DNA of 64,000 nucleotides, taken from Pelagimonas sp050633425. Lineage in GTDB: Bacteria; Pseudomonadota; Alphaproteobacteria; Rhodobacterales; Rhodobacteraceae. Below the pieces are notes generated by a model. That model saw only the letters and a program-made list of their open reading frames with translations, was not told the DNA's origin and did not search any database. Numbering within the stretch: position 1 is the stretch's first letter; every line of letters begins with the position of its first letter. This document shows, one piece after another, positions 26,478-35,512 of this stretch. The position numbers and the translations under genes were made by a program. Location of the stretch: contig NZ_JBOEGM010000014.1 in assembly GCF_050633425.1 (NCBI RefSeq), forward strand, positions 9,945-73,944, given 5' to 3'.

Positions 26478-27709
26478 TGATCTGTCTCCTGTGCGGGGTT
26501 GATGATCAGGTCAGCCCGAACCCCGGTGACACCGTTTTCGGTTCGCCTGTCTTGCAAAACAACGTCCAAACCGTCGGCGCGAATGGCCTCGGCCAACTGA
26601 TCCACCGCTGCAAAATCGCTCACTTGGACGACGATGCGCAGCCCCTCATCCTGGCGATAGTGGAAGAGATTTGTCTGCGCCCCCGCAACGCTAAGGATTT
26701 GGGCAATTTGCGTTCCCAAATCCAGCGGGTCGAGCTCTTGTTTTACGCCGGTATCCTGTGCCTTAAGATCGGCGAGGGCGCGAGTGACCTGGACACGCGC
26801 ATCCAAAACGGGGCCGCCATTGGTAAAGTCTTGCTGCACAGCTGCGGTGATTTGTTTTTTGTAGGCAAGGGTTTGGTTGTCTGCACTTTGAATAGCCCAC
26901 CACTGGCCAGCGCCCCAGACTGCTGCGGCCAAAGCACTGGCGGCAAAGGCCCACACCCAAGGGCGCAATTGCCGTTTGAGGCGGGCGCGTGCCGCGGTTG
27001 GGTTGTTGCGCAAGTCCAGGCCCAGCTCTCCGAAACCAAGCACACGCGGCTTGGCCAACCCGCTGGCAGCAAGGTCGGCCGCGCTTCTGAAAACGCGAAT
27101 GTTTTGGGCCGATGCAAGGTCCTGCAAATCGTTTGGAAGGACGCCGATTGCCAAAATCGCCTTGGGGGCGGGGCCGTCCTGAAGGGCGCGGCGCAGGGCG
27201 ACACGCGCCAAGGCAGGGGCGGCGGTAAACCCATCTTGAGGGCCCAAACGCACCATAACAGCCAAAGCCCCTTCGATTTTTGTTGCGGAAATGGTCCAAA
27301 TTTCGGGGGCCGCCGGCAAAGACAAATAGTCAGGCAAAACCGCCCGCCCCGGAAGGTCGACCAAGCTGGCGAGCCAGTCTTTGTCTGCCACCAAAACCTG
27401 CGTCCATGCCTCGGCAGAGCCTTTGTCCAAACCGGCATTATAGGGTCGCAATGCGATCTGATCAGATTTCAGGCCGAGCCGGTCCGACACCTGACGCGCC
27501 GCCACCTGTTCACGGGCTTGGCCGCGCAACCCCGGCGGCAAGTCCAAAGACACAAGAGGCACCGACGTGCCGGGCACCAAAACGATCTGACTGGCCGTTT
27601 TTGCGTCTGGCTCGTCTGGAAACGGGGCGGGCTGGCGCAAGATCGGTCTCCTGTCTGGTCGGGGCTTTGATGGCTTGGGCAGAATGCCGATGGAGCGCCG
27701 CAAGTGCAA
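26474..27709 (-). CDS. gspL: type II secretion system protein GspL
   Basis: A 411-residue bitopic protein. The cytoplasmic actin-like domain spans about residues 1-250 (VPLVSLDLPPGLRGQAREQVAARQVSDRLG), one transmembrane helix lies near 255-275 (WVWAFAASALAAAVWGAGQWW), and the periplasmic ferredoxin-like domain follows. GspL recruits the ATPase GspE and pairs with GspM. It begins 24 nt after gspK and overlaps gspM by 4 nt. A long open frame on the opposite strand is a shadow of this gene. Confidence 0.88.
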   Translation of the reverse strand: MHLRRSIGILPKPSKPRPDRRPILRQPAPFPDEPDAKTASQIVLVPGTSVPLVSLDLPPGLRGQAREQVAARQVSDRLGLKSDQIALRPYNAGLDKGSAEAWTQVLVADKDWLASLVDLPGRAVLPDYLSLPAAPEIWTISATKIEGALAVMVRLGPQDGFTAAPALARVALRRALQDGPAPKAILAIGVLPNDLQDLASAQNIRVFRSAADLAASGLAKPRVLGFGELGLDLRNNPTAARARLKRQLRPWVWAFAASALAAAVWGAGQWWAIQSADNQTLAYKKQITAAVQQDFTNGGPVLDARVQVTRALADLKAQDTGVKQELDPLDLGTQIAQILSVAGAQTNLFHYRQDEGLRIVVQVSDFAAVDQLAEAIRADGLDVVLQDRRTENGVTGVRADLIINPAQETDQ

Positions 27710-27733
27710 TGGCTTAGGTCGGCGTTTTCGGGG

Positions 27734-28681
27734 TTAGGGGCGACTGCTTTGATGCCAAACAGATGCGGTCACGGCAGGGCGCGTTTTGCGAAACAACACC
27801 GTTTCACGGCGCGCCGTTTGGCGCCCGAGCTTGGTTTGGGAATGGACATGAAACCAGTCTGACGACACCGAAATCCGATCTTGGGTGAGCACAGTTCGAT
27901 CTTCTTGGGTGTCTGGATTGCCGTTGTTCTCCTCTTCGGTGTCCTCGGCGGTGGCCAGACCTGTCGCGATCAGGAAAGATTCCGGGGAGGGAAAGGGTTC
28001 CATGTCACGCGCTGCGAGAATCCGCGCCAAAGCCGCAGGCGGTACATTGGGTAGAAACGCCGACAAAATTTCGTAGTCAGCGGTGTTAATATTAAGAAGC
28101 GTGTCGCCCGGAAGCGCAGCCAAAAAGGGCCGCAGGCGATCGAAGTGACGGTCTGTCAGACCGGGCAGAACGCGGAGTTGATCCATGGATAAAATCGCAC
28201 CGCCAACGGGATCAAGCGCCGGTGCCATGCTGCGCCAAACCACCCGGTCTTTTGGGCCACCGGGTCGGAGGAAGGTTTGGATTTCTGTGCCCACCTGAGG
28301 GGGAACGGACAAGGCGGCCAACAGACGATCAAAGGCGGTTTGAGCCAGCGTATTTTCAGGATCGGCCAGCCAATTGACATTAAACAGCCCCTGTAAATCG
28401 CGAATTTCGCCGCTGACGGACCCTTGTAGGAGATCGACAGGGGGCAAGGGTTGCGCCCAGGCTTCGCTCTTGTGATCCGTCATGTTTGAATCGCGCGCGA
28501 GTATGCTGGCGGCATAGGCGTCAAAAGCATCAAGGTTGAGAGTGACCTGTTCCGCCATGGTTCCGGCATCCAATCGGGCGCGCCCGGCCTCAGAGCGTGC
28601 CAGCAAAAACACCGCCACGGCGGACAAGGCGGCGACGATAACCAGAGCGTTGACAAGAACAAATCCACGGGTGTTGGCCAT
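27734..28681 (-). CDS. gspK: type II secretion minor pseudopilin GspK
   Basis: A 315-residue protein, much longer than other pseudopilins, as is normal for GspK. The prepilin peptidase site is NTRG/FVLVNALV, with Asn instead of Glu at mature position 5, a hallmark of tip pseudopilin GspK. The large alpha domain includes AFDRLLAALSVPP and the helix-hairpin-helix-like LLNINTADYEILSAFLPNV. The ATG at 28681 overlaps the gspJ stop by one base (TGATG); a TTG one codon upstream is also in frame. It would cap the pseudopilus with GspI and GspJ. Confidence 0.9.
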   Translation of the reverse strand: MANTRGFVLVNALVIVAALSAVAVFLLARSEAGRARLDAGTMAEQVTLNLDAFDAYAASILARDSNMTDHKSEAWAQPLPPVDLLQGSVSGEIRDLQGLFNVNWLADPENTLAQTAFDRLLAALSVPPQVGTEIQTFLRPGGPKDRVVWRSMAPALDPVGGAILSMDQLRVLPGLTDRHFDRLRPFLAALPGDTLLNINTADYEILSAFLPNVPPAALARILAARDMEPFPSPESFLIATGLATAEDTEEENNGNPDTQEDRTVLTQDRISVSSDWFHVHSQTKLGRQTARRETVLFRKTRPAVTASVWHQSSRP

Positions 28682-29331
28682 CAATAGGTTTCCACCAAGA
28701 CAATCGGGCCAAACCCTTGCAGCTCAAACGAGAGTTTAATGGCCTTAGGCAAGGCACTTGAATAGACTTCTGGGGCGCTCCCGGCGCTATCTCCGTCGCT
28801 TTGTGAGGTGGTAAATGCGGGGCCGAAATTCGCCCCATCAATCCATCCGACACTTTGCAGATAGCTTTGGACCGTCAAGTTGCGCACGCCTGTCAAAACC
28901 TGCTGTGGCTTTTGGCGAGCACTGTTTTGTGCCGGTATCAATGTGCCCCAGCTCTGACGGCTTAGAGTCTCGTCGCGCAAAATCCAGTCAACCCGCTGAA
29001 AACCTGCACCAACGGTTTGTTCAGCCACCACACCACGGCGACCCGCCACCGAGAGCGAAAAAACACCGGAGCGAAAGCGAACCGCGGATTGTGGGGCCTG
29101 GCGGTCAGGTGGGTAAAAGGCCATCGGGATCGCCGACGAAAGATCAGCCCGCAGCAAGGAAACCGCCCGTGTGAGATGCGCATTTTGGTCGGAACGCTCG
29201 GTCTGGCGGTCTTGGGTACGCAACATGCCGGTCAGGGCCTGTGCGCCCATCACCGCGACCAAGGCAAAGATCGACAGGGCGACAACCAGTTCGATCAGGC
29301 TCAGCCCGGTGTCGGAACGCCACGGTCTCAT
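28681..29331 (-). CDS. gspJ: type II secretion minor pseudopilin GspJ
   Basis: A 216-residue pseudopilin. The leader ends SDTG and the mature N-terminus is LSLIELVVALSIFALVAV, with Glu at position 5. The length and the position between gspI and gspK identify it. Overlaps of 4 nt with gspI and 1 nt with gspK indicate translational coupling. It acts in the pseudopilus tip complex in the periplasm. Confidence 0.9.
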   Translation of the reverse strand: MRPWRSDTGLSLIELVVALSIFALVAVMGAQALTGMLRTQDRQTERSDQNAHLTRAVSLLRADLSSAIPMAFYPPDRQAPQSAVRFRSGVFSLSVAGRRGVVAEQTVGAGFQRVDWILRDETLSRQSWGTLIPAQNSARQKPQQVLTGVRNLTVQSYLQSVGWIDGANFGPAFTTSQSDGDSAGSAPEVYSSALPKAIKLSFELQGFGPIVLVETY

Positions 29332-29711
29332 TGGGGTTGACCGGGGGTGAAATAGGCAATCAGTTGCGCGCCTTCACCGCTGTCGCTGCGCGCTGTCACA
29401 ACAGATTGAACCAGGCCTGCGGCGGTTGTCTTGTGGCTCACCTCAAGTTGGATGTTGTAGGGGCCAAGGATAACCTGTTTAGGCAATTCTGCCCGCGTGC
29501 TAAAGATCTTGAGTTCTTCTATTCGGTTTCGGGCAGCGAGCCGCGCCATAAGTCTTGGTGTTTCACCGCCAATGACACGCTGTGATTGATCGGTTGCGCG
29601 CAAGGCGGCCACGGTGCCGATGGTCAGCACCAAAATGGCAACTGCAAGTTCAACCAAGGTGATGCCCTTTGTGCGGCGTGATCGGCGCAGGCGGCTTAGC
29701 TTGTTGTGCAT
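29328..29711 (-). CDS. gspI: type II secretion minor pseudopilin GspI
   Basis: A 127-residue pseudopilin. The open frame extends upstream to 29906, but that part overlaps gspH in another frame. ATG 29711 gives a short basic leader (MHNKLSRLRRSRRTKG) followed by ITLVELAVAILVLTIG. Mature residue 1 is Ile rather than the usual Phe, and Glu5 is present. It overlaps gspH by 16 nt and gspJ by 4 nt. It nucleates the pseudopilus tip with GspJ and GspK. Confidence 0.88.
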   Translation of the reverse strand: MHNKLSRLRRSRRTKGITLVELAVAILVLTIGTVAALRATDQSQRVIGGETPRLMARLAARNRIEELKIFSTRAELPKQVILGPYNIQLEVSHKTTAAGLVQSVVTARSDSGEGAQLIAYFTPGQPQ

Positions 29712-30181
29712 GTTAGCCCCGCAAACCCATCGCTTTCGCATTGAACCGAGGTTCCAAAGGTGATGCGAAACGCGGATGTTTGGCCGGTCGGCAGAAAGAC
29801 GATATCGGGGGATTGCGTAGAGACCGGTCCGGGCAGACCGCGAAAAGGCTTGGAGGATAGGGTGACGGTGCCGCTCCACTTGCGCGGCGTGTGATCGGTT
29901 TGCCAACCTTGACTGCCAAGCGCCATGACCTGAGCGTTTTGGCGCGTAACGCTGAGACCCAGAGTTTGCTGACCCGCAATCGCAAGGTCGCGTTGGCTGT
30001 GATATATTGTGCGAAATTTGGCAAGATCACTGGTAAATGGCGATCCTTGCCGGGGTATTGCCAGACTGGCCCCGACCGCCAAAACCGACAGAATGGCGAT
30101 AGAGATCAAGAGTTCGATAAGGGTAAACCCCCTATCAGCTTGATCGCCGGGCGCTATGGCGGAGGTTATTTCAGCGTCCAC
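29696..30181 (-). CDS. gspH: type II secretion minor pseudopilin GspH
   Basis: A 161-residue pseudopilin. The leader ends DRG, with the mature start FTLIELLISIAILSVLAV. The rest contains the GspH/FimT-like core (YHSQRDLAIAGQQTLGLSVTRQ). The best start is GTG at 30181, which overlaps gspG by 16 nt, and no closer ATG exists before the leader. It links the GspG shaft and the tip complex. Confidence 0.88.
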   Translation of the reverse strand: MDAEITSAIAPGDQADRGFTLIELLISIAILSVLAVGASLAIPRQGSPFTSDLAKFRTIYHSQRDLAIAGQQTLGLSVTRQNAQVMALGSQGWQTDHTPRKWSGTVTLSSKPFRGLPGPVSTQSPDIVFLPTGQTSAFRITFGTSVQCESDGFAGLTCTTS

Positions 30182-30630
30182 GAGCCGATATCCCGATCCG
30201 CCCCCGTGCCGCCCGCGACGCCATCCGCCCCATAGGAAAAGACGTCAAAGTCTCCGTGAACGCCGGGCTCAAGGTATTTGTATTCTTGCCCCCAAGGGTC
30301 AACCGGAGCGCGGTCCATATAGCCGTTTTGCGCCCAATTTGTGGGTTCGGGATCGCTCGTTGGTTTGGTCACCAGAGCCGCCAGTCCTTGTTCATTGGTG
30401 GGGTAGCGAAAATTATCGAGCCGGTACAAATTGATCGCGCTGACAATCGCCGCGATATCCGACTGCGCCCGTGCCGCGCGGGCTTGATCGGGGCGGTCGA
30501 TGACGCGGGGTACAATCACCAGCGCCAAAATCGACAAAATCACCACGACAACCATCAGTTCGAGAAGGGAAAACCCATCGTCCTGTGGTCGCTTGGTCTT
30601 GGGCGTGCAATGATAGTCAAAATTGATCAT
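30166..30630 (-). CDS. gspG: type II secretion major pseudopilin GspG
   Basis: 154 residues from ATG 30630; the longer frame to 30909 is not expected because it runs into the promoter and start of the divergent peptidase gene. The leader ends QDDG, followed by FSLLELMVVVVILSILALVIVP, an almost canonical GspG N-terminus. YPTNEQGLAALV and the C-terminal DPWGQEYKYLEPG and FDVFSYGADG motifs (calcium-binding loop) are diagnostic. It forms the pseudopilus shaft and is the first gene of the GHIJKLM operon. Confidence 0.95.
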   Translation of the reverse strand: MINFDYHCTPKTKRPQDDGFSLLELMVVVVILSILALVIVPRVIDRPDQARAARAQSDIAAIVSAINLYRLDNFRYPTNEQGLAALVTKPTSDPEPTNWAQNGYMDRAPVDPWGQEYKYLEPGVHGDFDVFSYGADGVAGGTGADRDIGSWTLK

Positions 30631-30749
30631 GAGGTGCTTTCGTTGAAACGGTTGCGCAAGTCCGCTGCGAGGCCACATCTGTTTATTATTCACGGGGCAT
30701 ATGTGTTGTCCAGCCGATCTTGGCAAGCGACCCAAGGGGCAGAAACGCC

Positions 30750-31532
30750 ATGACCTTCGACCAGACCGGTTTCGGTGATGTTTATAGCGCTGTTTTTCTG
30801 ATCCTGATCGCACCTGCCATTGGGTCTTTTTTGGGGGTGTTGGTGGATCGCCTGCCCAGACAAGAAGACATTTTTGGGCAAAGGTCTGGCTGTCGGGCCT
30901 GCGGGGCACCGTTGGGTTTTATTGATCTCATTCCGATCTTGAGCTTTGTCATGTTGGGCGCAAAATGCCGCCAGTGTCACAAGCCGATAGCGGGATGGCA
31001 TTTATACCTCGAGGTGGCGGCGCTTGGACTTGCGCTTGTTGCGCTGAGCAGCGGTGGCAACCTTGTGCTCATCTGGCTGACGGCGCTGTTTTTCTGGATT
31101 TTGTTGGGGCTTGTGGCGGCTGACCTGCTTTGGTTTCGCCTGCCCGATCCGTTGACCTTGGCCTTGTTTGTCACGGCGCTGGCGCTTGCCATGTTGCCCG
31201 GTCAGATGGGCGTGTTTCTGGCTCTGGCCGGGGCCGCTTTGGGGAGCGGTGTTTTTTGGATCATTCGCATCGCCTACAAAGCGGTGCGCGGTCGTGAGGG
31301 GCTTGGGTTTGGGGATGTCAAACTGATGGCTGGGTTGGGCGCTTTTTGCGGCCCGTTTGACCTTGCGTTGTTGCTTTTGTTGGCCTCGGCCGGGGCCTTG
31401 ATCACCGGGCTTGTCGCCTATGGCGTGCGCGGCGGGTCTGGCCCTTGGGCGACCCGGCGTTTGCCCTTTGGAGCGGCCCTATGTATCGCGAGCTTGGTTC
31501 TGTGGATTTATCGACAGGGATCGCCGATCTGA
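30750..31532 (+). CDS. A24 family prepilin peptidase (GspO/PilD type)
   Basis: About 260 residues from ATG 30750, which has AAGGGG about 10 nt ahead. It is a polytopic membrane protein. A cytoplasmic cysteine domain with two CxxC pairs (CRACG and CRQCH) lies near residues 48-75. The catalytic aspartates are in AADLLWFRLPD and in the diagnostic GLGFGDVKLMAGLG. It cleaves and N-methylates pseudopilins GspG-K. It is divergent from gspG and supplies the T2SS encoded here. Confidence 0.93.
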   Translation: MTFDQTGFGDVYSAVFLILIAPAIGSFLGVLVDRLPRQEDIFGQRSGCRACGAPLGFIDLIPILSFVMLGAKCRQCHKPIAGWHLYLEVAALGLALVALSSGGNLVLIWLTALFFWILLGLVAADLLWFRLPDPLTLALFVTALALAMLPGQMGVFLALAGAALGSGVFWIIRIAYKAVRGREGLGFGDVKLMAGLGAFCGPFDLALLLLLASAGALITGLVAYGVRGGSGPWATRRLPFGAALCIASLVLWIYRQGSPI

Positions 31533-31651
31533 CCTGACAGAAATCGTGGTTTGATATTGGGTGTTTGAGCGCTTACGATCCCGCGTCGAACCCTGCCGCA
31601 TTTCTGAGCGCCCGAAGTTATTTTCCTCCGCCCCTCCAAAATGAGAGAGAT

Positions 31652-33202
31652 ATGTCCGTTTTGAACACCAACCTGCCCGCCGCACTCTTGTTGGCCTTGG
31701 TCACTTGGCCTTGCCTGCCATCCGCCCAAGAAGCAGGCGAAACAGATGCGCCCGCCGCCGTCATGACTATGGAGGAGGTTGAAAAGGCTTGGGCGGCAAA
31801 AGATTTTATCGCCGTGCGTCAGGGGTTACAGCGTCTCGCCGAAGTCGATCAGCAACCCTTTGCTATGTATCGCTATGCTCGGGTCTTGATTCAGGGTCGC
31901 GGTGGGCCAAAGGATATGCGCTCAGGGGTTGAGTGGCTTGAGAAGGCCATTGAAGGCGGTCAACTGGATGCCTCAGTGCTTTTGGCGCGGCTGCTTTTGT
32001 CGCAAGGCACGGGTGGGCCTGCACCGGATCCAGAGCGGGCGGCCAGGTTACTAAAATCGGCGGCACCGCGTGGGAATGTAGAAGCCCAGTATTATCTGGC
32101 TTTGCTCTATCGCGAGGGTGTCGGCGTTGCTCAAAGCGCTGAAGATTCACTGAATTGGATGCTGGCGGCGGCCGAAGGTGGCAAGATTGATGCGCAATTT
32201 GAAATGAGCCGCATGGCGTCTAAAACAGACCCTGCAAAAGCGGTGCATTGGTTGCAAGAAGCAGCCACATCGGGCCATGCCGAAGCGCAATTTTTTCTGG
32301 GATTTGCTCTTGATCAGGGGCGCGGTTTAGCGCGCAACACTGAGGCGGGGTTTGACTGGCTGCACCGGTCCGCCGAAGGGGGCTATGTGCCTGCGCAGGT
32401 TGTCGTGGGGCGAAAGTATCTCAAGGGTGAGGGCACCACGCAAAACGGTGCCGAAGCTGAGCGGTGGCTACAATTGGCAGCCCGTGCTGGCAGCGCTGAA
32501 GCCATGACGGAATTGGCCGCAGGCCATCTGGCAGGGACCGTTTTGAAATCTGATCCACCGCTGGCGCTTGCGCTGTACAAACAGGCCGAGCAATACGGAT
32601 CGCCCAATGCAATGGTCGGTTTGGCGGCGATGCTGGAAGAAGGGCAAGGCGGTGCGGCGGTTGATATCGAAGCAGCGGTTGCGCTTTATCGTGAGGCGCT
32701 TGGAGAAGGGCACACAGGCGCGGCAGTGCGGCTTGGTGACTTGGCGGGGCAGGGGAAGCTCGATGGGTTATTGGCGCCACATCGCGCCGTGCCTTGGGCG
32801 ATGGCCGCTGCGCAAAACGGCAACACCGATGCGTTGGAATGGGTGCGTGGCCATGCCCAGGCCGGAATACGTCCGGCACAATCCGCGATTGGCATCTGGA
32901 ATATCACACAAAACGGCCCCTTGGAGGAGGCTGTCACCTTTTTGACCGCTGCTGCGGAAGCGGGCGACCCACCTGCCCAGCATCAGTTGGGCCTGTTGTT
33001 CATCAGCGGTCAAGGCGTGGAACAGGACTATGTCCAAGCCCATAAGTGGTTGAATATCGCGGCGGCCAGCGGGAGTTCTGCTGCCGCTGACAAGCGTGCG
33101 GTTGTGGTGGATTTGATGACAGCCGAACAAGTTGCAAAGGCCCAAACCGCCGCGCGGGCGTTTTTTGAGCAGGTCAAATCACCAGCCGGAGTGTCTGAAT
33201 GA
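31652..33202 (+). CDS. exported Sel1-repeat protein 1
   Basis: About 516 residues from ATG 31652; a TTG frame opening at 31565 is less likely. A signal peptide (MSVLNTNLPAALLLALVTWPCLPSAQ) is followed by about a dozen Sel1-like helical repeats of 36 residues, with the typical pattern A-x-x-x-L-G-x-x-Y-x-x-G-x-G (AQYYLALLYREGVGVAQSAEDS, AQFFLGFALDQGRGL). Such solenoids mediate protein-protein contact, here presumably in the periplasm. Its stop overlaps the ATG of the second Sel1 gene by 4 nt (ATGA). Location inside the T2SS locus suggests an accessory role in secretion (inference). Confidence 0.85.
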   Translation: MSVLNTNLPAALLLALVTWPCLPSAQEAGETDAPAAVMTMEEVEKAWAAKDFIAVRQGLQRLAEVDQQPFAMYRYARVLIQGRGGPKDMRSGVEWLEKAIEGGQLDASVLLARLLLSQGTGGPAPDPERAARLLKSAAPRGNVEAQYYLALLYREGVGVAQSAEDSLNWMLAAAEGGKIDAQFEMSRMASKTDPAKAVHWLQEAATSGHAEAQFFLGFALDQGRGLARNTEAGFDWLHRSAEGGYVPAQVVVGRKYLKGEGTTQNGAEAERWLQLAARAGSAEAMTELAAGHLAGTVLKSDPPLALALYKQAEQYGSPNAMVGLAAMLEEGQGGAAVDIEAAVALYREALGEGHTGAAVRLGDLAGQGKLDGLLAPHRAVPWAMAAAQNGNTDALEWVRGHAQAGIRPAQSAIGIWNITQNGPLEEAVTFLTAAAEAGDPPAQHQLGLLFISGQGVEQDYVQAHKWLNIAAASGSSAAADKRAVVVDLMTAEQVAKAQTAARAFFEQVKSPAGVSE

Positions 33203-34422
33203 TGACGCTTTGCCGTTGGGTGTGTGGGGTGATGCTGTGGGTGTTGATCAGCGCTGCGCCAAGTGTTCAGGCCCAAACACTGGCCCAAACACTGGCCCAA
33301 TCGAGCCAGACGGATGTGACCAAAGCCGCGCAGGCTGGCCAAGCTGATGCACAGTTTGCGCTGGCGGTTCGTTTACTGGAAGGCAACGGTGTTTTGCAGG
33401 ACTTTGCCGCCGCCGCCGAATGGATGGAAAAGGCCGCGCAGCAAGGGCACGTGGCAGCGGCCAATCGCCTTGGACAAATGTTTCACGATGGCATCGGCAC
33501 CCAACAGGACAGAGCCTCGGCTTTGACTTGGCTGGCCAAGGCCGCCGCCTCGGGCAACAGTCAGTTTCTCTATGAATATGGCGTTGTTCTGGAAGAGGGC
33601 GCGGAGCAGGACAGCGACATCGCCAAAGCGGCAACGCTCTATCGTCAGGCAGCAGATCAGGGGCATTTGACTGCCGCTGTTAGCCTCGCGGTTTTGTTGC
33701 AGGCTGGTCGCGGTGTTCCCAAGGATTTGCCCGCGGCCCTGGCAATCTATGAACAGGCGGCTGAGCACGGCTCAGCGCAGGCGCAAAATAATCTTGGACT
33801 GATGTATGTGCGCGGTGAGGGTGTCGACCTTGATTACAACCGCGCGTTTGAATTGTTTGAAGCCGCCGCCGCTCAGGGTTTGCCAGTCGCGACAGGCAAT
33901 TTGGCGGTGATGTATGAAAATGGCTTTGGGGTCGAAATCAATGAACCGCGAGCCAAGGCGTTGGCCATTGATGCCGCGCGCAGTGCCTCACCTAAGGGCA
34001 ATCTGGCCCCTTTGTATGACCCACGGTTGAAGCCGATCACAGTCAGTGATGCCACGGTACAAGCGATCGAAGCGGCCGCCACGGCAGGCGATCCTGTCGC
34101 GCAGTTTCAATTGGCGTGGCTGTTGATCTCGTCCCAAGATCAAAGCTTTGCCCAAACCCAGAAGGCCGCAACGCTGTTCCGCATGTCGGCAGACGCAGGT
34201 TACCCTGCCGCTATGGCCAATTTGGGCGTGATGTATTTTCAGGGGCAGGCCGTGCCCCAAGACTATGTGCTTGGCCAAATGTGGCTGGTGCTTGCGGGGG
34301 CTGCCGGGTTTTCACAGGCGCTCGATCTGAATTTCCTGATGGCAAGCCGTATGACGCCGTCACAGATTTCAGAAGCACAAACGCTTGCCAAAGCCCGAAC
34401 CACACAGGGCAAATGGCCCTAG
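33199..34422 (+). CDS. exported Sel1-repeat protein 2
   Basis: A 407-residue protein with a signal peptide (MMTLCRWVCGVMLWVLISAAPSVQA) and a short direct repeat just after it (TLAQTLAQ, from a DNA repeat near 33275-33300). About nine Sel1 repeats follow (AQFALAVRLLEGNGVLQDF, AANRLGQMFHDGIGTQQD, AQNNLGLMYVRGEGVDLD). It is translationally coupled to Sel1 protein 1. It converges with the lipoprotein gene with a single base between their stops. Confidence 0.85.
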   Translation: MMTLCRWVCGVMLWVLISAAPSVQAQTLAQTLAQSSQTDVTKAAQAGQADAQFALAVRLLEGNGVLQDFAAAAEWMEKAAQQGHVAAANRLGQMFHDGIGTQQDRASALTWLAKAAASGNSQFLYEYGVVLEEGAEQDSDIAKAATLYRQAADQGHLTAAVSLAVLLQAGRGVPKDLPAALAIYEQAAEHGSAQAQNNLGLMYVRGEGVDLDYNRAFELFEAAAAQGLPVATGNLAVMYENGFGVEINEPRAKALAIDAARSASPKGNLAPLYDPRLKPITVSDATVQAIEAAATAGDPVAQFQLAWLLISSQDQSFAQTQKAATLFRMSADAGYPAAMANLGVMYFQGQAVPQDYVLGQMWLVLAGAAGFSQALDLNFLMASRMTPSQISEAQTLAKARTTQGKWP

Positions 34423-34423
34423 C

Positions 34424-34936
34424 TTAGAGCGTTTTTAAGCGTGCTGAGATGCTGGCGACGCGCCCTTCCAGTGACCCAAGCGGGTCCATTTCCGGATTGG
34501 TTTTGATCACTTCCGACAGGGCTTTGCGCGCCGAAATCATGTGTGTCTTTCCGGCACCTTTTTGCCCCGTACTCAACAATTCCAAACCTTGTTCATGTTG
34601 GGCTGTTCCGAACACGGCCAGCGCGGCGGCGCGTGCATTTCCTGTCTGAGAATTTGCCAGTGTCGACGAAATTGCAGCGGCCTGATCATAATTCCCGCTG
34701 CGCAATTCGGCATGCGCGTATTCCAATTGCAGCCGTTGCGACAACGGGCCTGCTTCGGCCACCAACTTCGCATAATACCGTTTGGCGACATCATAATTCC
34801 CGTTTTCCAAAGCGTTACGCGCAATTGCGTATTTTGCCTGAAAATTGTTCTGCCCAACGCCAATGTCATCGCAGCTTGCAACAAATAAATATGCCAGACC
34901 GAGTATTCCGGCCCGAACTATCGGGAATGCCTGCAT
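34424..34936 (-). CDS. small TPR-like lipoprotein, candidate T2SS accessory protein
   Basis: 170 residues from ATG 34936; a GTG start 45 nt upstream is possible. The leader MQAFPIVRAGILGLAYLFVASC ends in a lipobox (VASC), so the mature protein is probably lipidated at Cys22. The rest is helical with TPR-like pairs (YAIARNALENGNYDVAKRYYAKLV, YAHAELRSGNYDQAAAISSTL). This is similar in style to TadD/PilF-type pilotin lipoproteins, and no GspS is seen elsewhere in the window. A role as pilotin for GspD is inference. It is divergent from gspC. Confidence 0.75.
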   Translation of the reverse strand: MQAFPIVRAGILGLAYLFVASCDDIGVGQNNFQAKYAIARNALENGNYDVAKRYYAKLVAEAGPLSQRLQLEYAHAELRSGNYDQAAAISSTLANSQTGNARAAALAVFGTAQHEQGLELLSTGQKGAGKTHMISARKALSEVIKTNPEMDPLGSLEGRVASISARLKTL

Positions 34937-35043
34937 GTTTGCTCTCTTTAACGCTTGTTTTGTTTGCGCATTTTCAGACACTATACCCTTTGTGGCTTGC
35001 TGCGTCTATGCTTGGGCGCGTGGGATAAGATCGAAGGGGCGGG

Positions 35044-35511
35044 ATGCGCTGGATTGGCTGGATAACGACACTGGGTGCGCTGGCATTTGCCGGTCAAAGT
35101 GGCCATGCGCTGTGGCAAACGACACAGACTGAGCCAGAGCAGATCGGACCTGTGGTGCAGCAAGGCCCCTCCAATATTGAGGAATCTGCGCCCCCGCAGC
35201 GGGCCGTGCGGCACTGGCCTCCGATTTTTGGGGAACCCCGACCGCCAACGCCGGTTCTTGCGCCGCCAACGCCAGAACCCCAACCGCCCCGACCGCCTTT
35301 GCCGCCCATCGATTCGCTGGGCTATTCGCTCAAAGGGTTGGTGCAAGCCGGAAGCGCGACCTGGGCAATGGTTCACCATCCCACAGGCGAACAGCTGGTT
35401 CGGGCCGGTGATATGTTGACGGAGGAAATGGAGGTCGCCCGGATTGATAAACAGGGTGTTTGGGTGACACGCGGCGGCGGAGAGCCGGAGTTGCTGAGCT
35501 TTGCCGAGTGA
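35044..35511 (+). CDS. gspC: type II secretion system protein GspC
   Basis: A 155-residue protein. One N-terminal transmembrane helix (WIGWITTLGALAFAGQSGHAL) is followed by a proline-rich spacer (TPVLAPPTPEPQPPRPPLPP near residues 68-88) and a small HR-like domain (LGYSLKGLVQAGSATWAMV, AGDMLTEEMEVARIDKQGVWVTRGG). No PDZ domain is present, so it is a short GspC. GspC links the inner-membrane platform to the GspD secretin. It converges with gspF and stands alone on the plus strand. Confidence 0.82.
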   Translation: MRWIGWITTLGALAFAGQSGHALWQTTQTEPEQIGPVVQQGPSNIEESAPPQRAVRHWPPIFGEPRPPTPVLAPPTPEPQPPRPPLPPIDSLGYSLKGLVQAGSATWAMVHHPTGEQLVRAGDMLTEEMEVARIDKQGVWVTRGGGEPELLSFAE

Positions 35512-35512
35512 G

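Noticed and set aside
26252..27670. A 472-codon open frame on the plus strand across gspM and gspL
   Set aside because: It is the mirror of GC-rich codon bias in real minus-strand genes; it lacks domains and a credible start, while GspL and GspM on the other strand have clear topology and operon overlaps.
29712..29906. N-terminal extension of GspI
   Set aside because: It overlaps gspH in another frame and would put about 80 residues before the prepilin leader; the ATG at 29711 gives a normal short leader.
30631..30909. N-terminal extension of GspG
   Set aside because: It overlaps the start of the divergent prepilin peptidase gene; the ATG at 30630 gives a proper prepilin leader.
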